Shown here: positions 23,460 to 26,462 of the stretch, one piece after another
How positions within the stretch are numbered: the stretch's first letter is position 1
Layout of the letters: each line of letters opens with the position of its first letter
NCBI GenBank assembly: GCA_030150135.1
Contig: JASLGO010000073.1
Coordinates: 1 to 26,462 of the forward strand
DNA length: 26,462 nucleotides
Direction: 5' to 3'
Source: Aquirhabdus sp.
Lineage (GTDB): Bacteria; Pseudomonadota; Gammaproteobacteria; Pseudomonadales; Moraxellaceae
Position numbers and translations under genes: made by a program
Notes under the pieces: generated by a model
What the model saw: only the letters and a program-made list of their open reading frames with translations
What the model was told of the DNA's origin: nothing
Database searches by the model: none

Positions 23460-23544
23460 GCCCAGATGGTGAAATCGGTAGACACAAGGGATTTAAAATC
23501 CCTCGCCTTCGGGTGTGCGGGTTCAAGTCCCGCTCTGGGCACCA
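23460..23544 (+). tRNA. tRNA-Leu(UAA)
   Basis: This class II tRNA has acceptor GCCCAGA paired with TCTGGGC. The anticodon stem AGGGA/TCCCT closes the loop TTTAAAA, with anticodon TAA at 23494-23496. A long variable arm (CGCCTTCGGGTG), the T-arm GCGGG-TTCAAGT-CCCGC, discriminator A and an encoded CCA complete it. It lies 61 bp after tRNA-Cys, probably in one transcript, and an integrase gene follows. Confidence 0.97.
23521..23544. other. Probable integration site (attL core) in the 3' end of tRNA-Leu
   Basis: A P4-type integrase starts 153 bp downstream in the same orientation. P4-type elements typically use the T-arm and 3' end of a tRNA gene as attachment site. The second copy of this sequence that would mark the far end is not in the window, so the core is inferred. 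Confidence 0.5.
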
Positions 23545-23576
23545 TCTAACGTTCCAAAGCGATCCAAAGAAGTTCT

Positions 23577-23611
23577 AAAGCCCCAATGTTTACAAGCATT
23601 TGGGGCTTTTT
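23577..23611 (+). terminator. Rho-independent terminator after tRNA-Leu
   Basis: AAAGCCCCAA pairs with TTTGGGGCTTT around the loop TGTTTACAAGCA, and a T-run follows. It lies 33 nt past the tRNA end and before the integrase. Confidence 0.88.
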
Positions 23612-23657
23612 CTTGTCCAATGTATTCCGATCAGATTCATTGCAATCCGAGCAAAAA

Positions 23658-23695
23658 CGGTATAACTTTCGGTATAACTTTTCTGAGTTATACCG
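23658..23695. promoter_or_regulatory. Direct and inverted repeats in front of the integrase gene
   Basis: CGGTATAACTTT occurs twice in perfect tandem (23658-23669 and 23670-23681), followed by its inverted form AGTTATACCG (23686-23695). The block ends 2 nt before the integrase ATG. It could be the integrase operator or an arm-binding part of the attachment site. The inverted pair can also form a hairpin over the ribosome-binding region. Confidence 0.6.
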
Positions 23696-23697
23696 CC

Positions 23698-24942
23698 ATG
23701 ACCAGTATAGTGATCATCCGAAAACCACTCACGCACGCACGGCAAGCTGAGACAGCTAAACCCGAAGAGAAAACCTACTCCTTGAATGCAGGGGATGGCC
23801 TATTTCTGGAAGTTCTACCGAACGGATCTAAAAGATGGCGTTTCAGATATTCTCATGGCGGGAAACGCAAGCTCATTTCAATGGGTGTCTTTCCTGCTGT
23901 CGGCCTGCAAGATGCCAAGGTATCGCGGGACAAGGCCAATACTTTAGTCGCTCAAGGGAAAGATCCAAGTGAAGTTCGCCAAGATGAAAAAGCAACCTCT
24001 CAACTTGCTTCAATGAATACCTTTAAAGCCATTGCTCTTGAATGGCTGGAACGCCAGATTCTTGCAGAGTCCACCAGAGAAAAAGCACGTTGGTTACTTG
24101 AATTTGCTTTTGAAGTATTTGGTCATCGGGCAATCACTGATATTACGCCCCCCATGGTGCTCATGGCATGTCGTAAAGAAGAAGCTAAAGGACACTACGA
24201 AACAGCCCGCCGAATTAAATCCAAATGTTCACAGGTTTTTCGCTATGCTGTTGCAACTGGCAGATTAGAACGCGACCCTACTCCAGATTTACGTGGAGCC
24301 TTAATACCACCTCAAACTACACATAGAGCAGCGATCACCGACATCAAGTCAATTCCTCAGCTATTGAGAGATATTGATCAGTACCATGGTGATGTGAATA
24401 CTCGATGTGCTTTAAAGCTTGCACCTCTCGTATTTATTCGCCCTATAGAACTTCGCGCAGCTTTATGGGCTGACATTGATTTTGAGGCGGCAGAATGGCG
24501 CTACACTCCACCTAAAACTCGTAATCAAACAAAATTAGAGCTTATTGTTCCATTGGCAAGACAATCGCTTGAGATTCTCAAAGAGCTTTATGCCATAAAT
24601 GGCCACACGCCTTATGTGTTTTATAGTCAAGCTGCAAAAAAACACAAATTCATGTCTGAAGGGACTGTCTTACAAGCTCTGCGTAGAATGGGTTATGGAA
24701 AAGAAGAAATGAGCGGTCACGGATTCAGAGCCCTCGCTAAAACTACACTTAAAGAGCGTTTGAAATTCTCGGAAGAATTGACTGAACTACAATTAGGTCA
24801 CCGTATCAAGAATATCCACGGAACAGCCTATGATCGCACAAGCTTTCTGGATGAGCGGAAAGAAATGATGCAGGTTTGGGCTGATTATCTGGACGAACTC
24901 AGGGCAGGGAAAATTGTTCAGTTTCCTAAAATGGCAGGATAA
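23698..24942 (+). CDS. P4-type tyrosine recombinase (integrase)
   Basis: This site-specific recombinase catalyses integration and excision of the element that begins here. The N-terminal DUF4102 domain is recognisable (YSLNAGDGLFLEVLPNGSKRW, then RKLISMGVFPAVGLQDAK), then the core-binding domain (about 105-200). The catalytic domain has Arg248 (RPIELR), Lys273, His341 and Arg344 (HGFR), His368 (LGH) and the nucleophile Tyr378 (GTAYDR). All key residues are present, so it should be active. The reading frame stays open back into tRNA-Leu, but the first sensible start is the ATG at 23698, giving 414 residues. Codon use is more A/T-rich than in the housekeeping genes. Confidence 0.93.
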   Translation: MTSIVIIRKPLTHARQAETAKPEEKTYSLNAGDGLFLEVLPNGSKRWRFRYSHGGKRKLISMGVFPAVGLQDAKVSRDKANTLVAQGKDPSEVRQDEKATSQLASMNTFKAIALEWLERQILAESTREKARWLLEFAFEVFGHRAITDITPPMVLMACRKEEAKGHYETARRIKSKCSQVFRYAVATGRLERDPTPDLRGALIPPQTTHRAAITDIKSIPQLLRDIDQYHGDVNTRCALKLAPLVFIRPIELRAALWADIDFEAAEWRYTPPKTRNQTKLELIVPLARQSLEILKELYAINGHTPYVFYSQAAKKHKFMSEGTVLQALRRMGYGKEEMSGHGFRALAKTTLKERLKFSEELTELQLGHRIKNIHGTAYDRTSFLDERKEMMQVWADYLDELRAGKIVQFPKMAG

Positions 24943-24967
24943 ATTCTTCTCAAAATACCTCATTAAA

Positions 24968-24993
24968 GCTAGAGCATAAAACCGTGCTCTAGC
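24968..24993. repeat. Perfect 9-bp hairpin after the integrase gene
   Basis: GCTAGAGCA and TGCTCTAGC flank an 8-nt loop, 25 nt past the integrase stop codon. No T-run follows on the plus strand, so termination is uncertain. A weaker GAGCC/GGCTC pair followed by TTTT lies at about 25065-25100. Confidence 0.5.
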
Positions 24994-25126
24994 GAACCGT
25001 ATATTCTATCTTTTAAACTAGTTACGTGATGGAATTGTGATACTATTTCTAAAGATCGTTAGCCGAGCCTCATTATTTTTTTTCGAGAGTCGGGCTCTTT
25101 TCAATTAGAAAAAATGGAAAAATCAA

Positions 25127-26065
25127 ATGAGCAACAATATAGAGTCTCCTGCCCACCTAAAAACTATATTTACACATGAAACTTTTAGAGCACTTATTAC
25201 TCAAAATTACATAATATTAAGCTTAGAGCACGATACTTATATGCAACGCAGTAGTTACATTCCTTATTTACTGAGCGATGTAAATGAAGCAAATCGCATT
25301 ATTACAAATAGCCTCCAAACTTACATCGATCAAATTAAATCTATAATTAATCATACGCCCCCTATTATCATTTCTTTATTCAAGCCTATTGAAACTTCAT
25401 CTATATTTCATTCAGAGGCACTTGAGCGTTTAGATGACTTCTTAAAAGCCCAACAATGGGAAAGCCTAGCGGACCCTAACTACGATGAGAAGTTCAAAAA
25501 CTTTACCCGACTAAAGACACTTGCGCTCACACTTCTCGCAGATCAAGCCTACAGCAATGGAGATCTACAGAAAGCTGGACTTCTATTAATTGATGCAACT
25601 TATTATGCTGGTCTTTTTGATGCCCACAATTTTACCATGCACCAAATCAGACAAAGTCCCAGCTTCAAAGCGAAATTAGATTTTAAAGAAAATCAAACGT
25701 TGAGAAACAAACAATCTTCAGACCAAAGAACTAAAAAAATTGCCAAAGCTCATCTCGAGGTTGTCAAATTATTGACCAACTTGAATAATAACAAACCCGA
25801 AAAACATTGGCCTAACAAATCAGAAATTTTTAGATCAATTCAAAATGATCTATGGAGTTATATCGAACAAGAAAAGATTCCCCTAACTAAAAATCAGCTT
25901 CTGACTCGATTAAATGATTGGTCTAATACCATACCTGACATAGAAAAAACTCTTAGTTCATTTATAGTCACAAGACAACAATCTGCCAAAAAGAAAATAA
26001 TTGATCAGTTGAATTCAACGAATGGCGTTTCAGAGACCTTGCAAGGCTTCTTAGGGTCAAAGTAA
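25127..26065 (+). CDS. Unrecognised 312-residue protein of the integrated element
   Basis: I do not recognise this protein. It has no signal peptide or clear membrane helix and should be cytosolic. It looks mostly helical, with an N-terminal part of about 1-190 (SPAHLKTIFTHETFRALI, SEALERLDDFLKAQQWESLA, FTRLKTLALTLLADQAY). A Lys/Gln/Asn-rich charged stretch around 190-215 follows (FKENQTLRNKQSSDQRTKKI), then a C-terminal helical region of about 215-312. The DLQKAGLLLIDATYYAGLFDAHNF segment, with its neighbours, has some feel of a helical-hairpin repeat. It is strongly A/T-rich and Asn/Lys/Ile-rich, like the integrase and unlike the housekeeping genes, which supports acquisition. GGA lies about 9 nt before the ATG. 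It is the first cargo gene behind the integrase. Confidence 0.7.
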   Translation: MSNNIESPAHLKTIFTHETFRALITQNYIILSLEHDTYMQRSSYIPYLLSDVNEANRIITNSLQTYIDQIKSIINHTPPIIISLFKPIETSSIFHSEALERLDDFLKAQQWESLADPNYDEKFKNFTRLKTLALTLLADQAYSNGDLQKAGLLLIDATYYAGLFDAHNFTMHQIRQSPSFKAKLDFKENQTLRNKQSSDQRTKKIAKAHLEVVKLLTNLNNNKPEKHWPNKSEIFRSIQNDLWSYIEQEKIPLTKNQLLTRLNDWSNTIPDIEKTLSSFIVTRQQSAKKKIIDQLNSTNGVSETLQGFLGSK

Positions 26066-26462
26066 ATACTTAAAATTAAAAATTCTTTGGCATGAGACTG
26101 CATCAAGATCTATTTTCAACCAACCCACCACAGCTCAAAAGCTCGCCTCTAGAAGCACTTTCTTATTTACTGGCTCTTTATCAAAATTAATAATTAAGGA
26201 CTAAGCTTCAGCTGAAAAAATAAGGCCTAGCATAATTACAAACAATTTCGATTATCCAGCAACTCCTCTCTGCCAGTATCTCTCTCACAGCATCAGCCGC
26301 TGTGAGAGTGGTATGCCCTCAAACTGCAAAATGGCTACCTATCTGGACACACGTTCGCGCCATTCGTGGACACTAAAGATGAAAATCTCTTCACTCTTAG
26401 TGGCGCACGAAATGGACACCTGACCTGAGCTATAAATCTTTTTTTGCCAATCTTTTTCGCAT
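26066..26462. other. Gene-free end of the window with a hairpin and insertion-sequence-like repeats
   Basis: No gene is visible. A perfect 10-bp hairpin (CTCTCACAGC / GCTGTGAGAG, 26282-26308) is present without a T-run. Between 26338 and 26420 the minus strand holds three TGTCCA units (TGTCCATTTCGTGCGC, TGTCCACGAATGGCGC, TGTCCAGATAG). This resembles the multiple terminal repeats at one end of an IS21-type insertion sequence. No transposase lies inside, so this is at most a relic end. Confidence 0.4.

Noticed and set aside
23515..23697. Integrase reading frame open from inside tRNA-Leu
   Set aside because: The frame is open back to 23515, but that start lies within the tRNA and the 61 extra residues show no conserved character. 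The ATG at 23698 begins just before the recognisable DUF4102 domain.
26282..26308. Terminator
   Set aside because: The 10-bp stem is perfect, but no T-run follows on either strand, so I list it only as a hairpin in the gene-free end region.

Overview
The window is chromosomal DNA from a gammaproteobacterium, most likely a member of the Moraxellaceae close to Acinetobacter. I infer this from recall, not from a search. The MiaB N-terminus (MTVQTF...), the RadC and septation protein A sequences, and the order leuB / small lipoprotein / leuD / leuC / divergent LysR gene all fit that group. Most genes have moderate GC. The last ~1.5 kb is visibly more A+T-rich and looks acquired.

Layout. 1-2.5 kb: the 5' end of a YegP-like gene, a short-chain dehydrogenase and coaBC (coenzyme A synthesis), all on the minus strand. 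2.7-4.8 kb: radC, a bestrophin-family membrane protein and a small unrecognised protein. 4.9-5.6 kb: a YefM/Phd-ParE/RelE toxin-antitoxin pair with its own promoter and a candidate operator. 5.6-9.4 kb: a PHP-domain RNase AM-like gene, divergent from yciB, yciI, a YgiM-like anchor protein without an SH3 domain, and an mnmC gene whose methyltransferase half is eroded. 9.4-10.9 kb: a MITE-like repeat and two secreted glycine-zipper proteins with His/Asp/Arg-rich tails. 11.2-13.1 kb: miaB and a DUF3147-like membrane protein. 13.2-18.4 kb: the leucine genes leuC-leuD-(lipoprotein)-leuB on the minus strand, with a divergent LysR regulator and a palindromic LysR-type site between them. 18.6-23.2 kb: a Slt-type lytic transglycosylase, an RNase T2-fold protein that has lost both catalytic histidines, and folD coupled to a small methyltransferase gene. 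23.3-26.5 kb: tRNA-Cys and tRNA-Leu(UAA), then a P4-type tyrosine integrase and an unrecognised 312-residue protein. This is the left end of an integrative element that continues past the window.

Most of the window is housekeeping. leuC, leuD and leuB encode the isomerase and dehydrogenase steps of leucine synthesis. coaBC and folD supply CoA and one-carbon folates. miaB and mnmC modify tRNA. The points I find most unusual are the MnmC with a remnant methyltransferase domain, the apparently inactive RNase T2-like secreted protein, the two-copy MITE-like family with one internally deleted copy, and the integrase island with an unknown first cargo gene. I found no CRISPR array and no complete insertion sequence.
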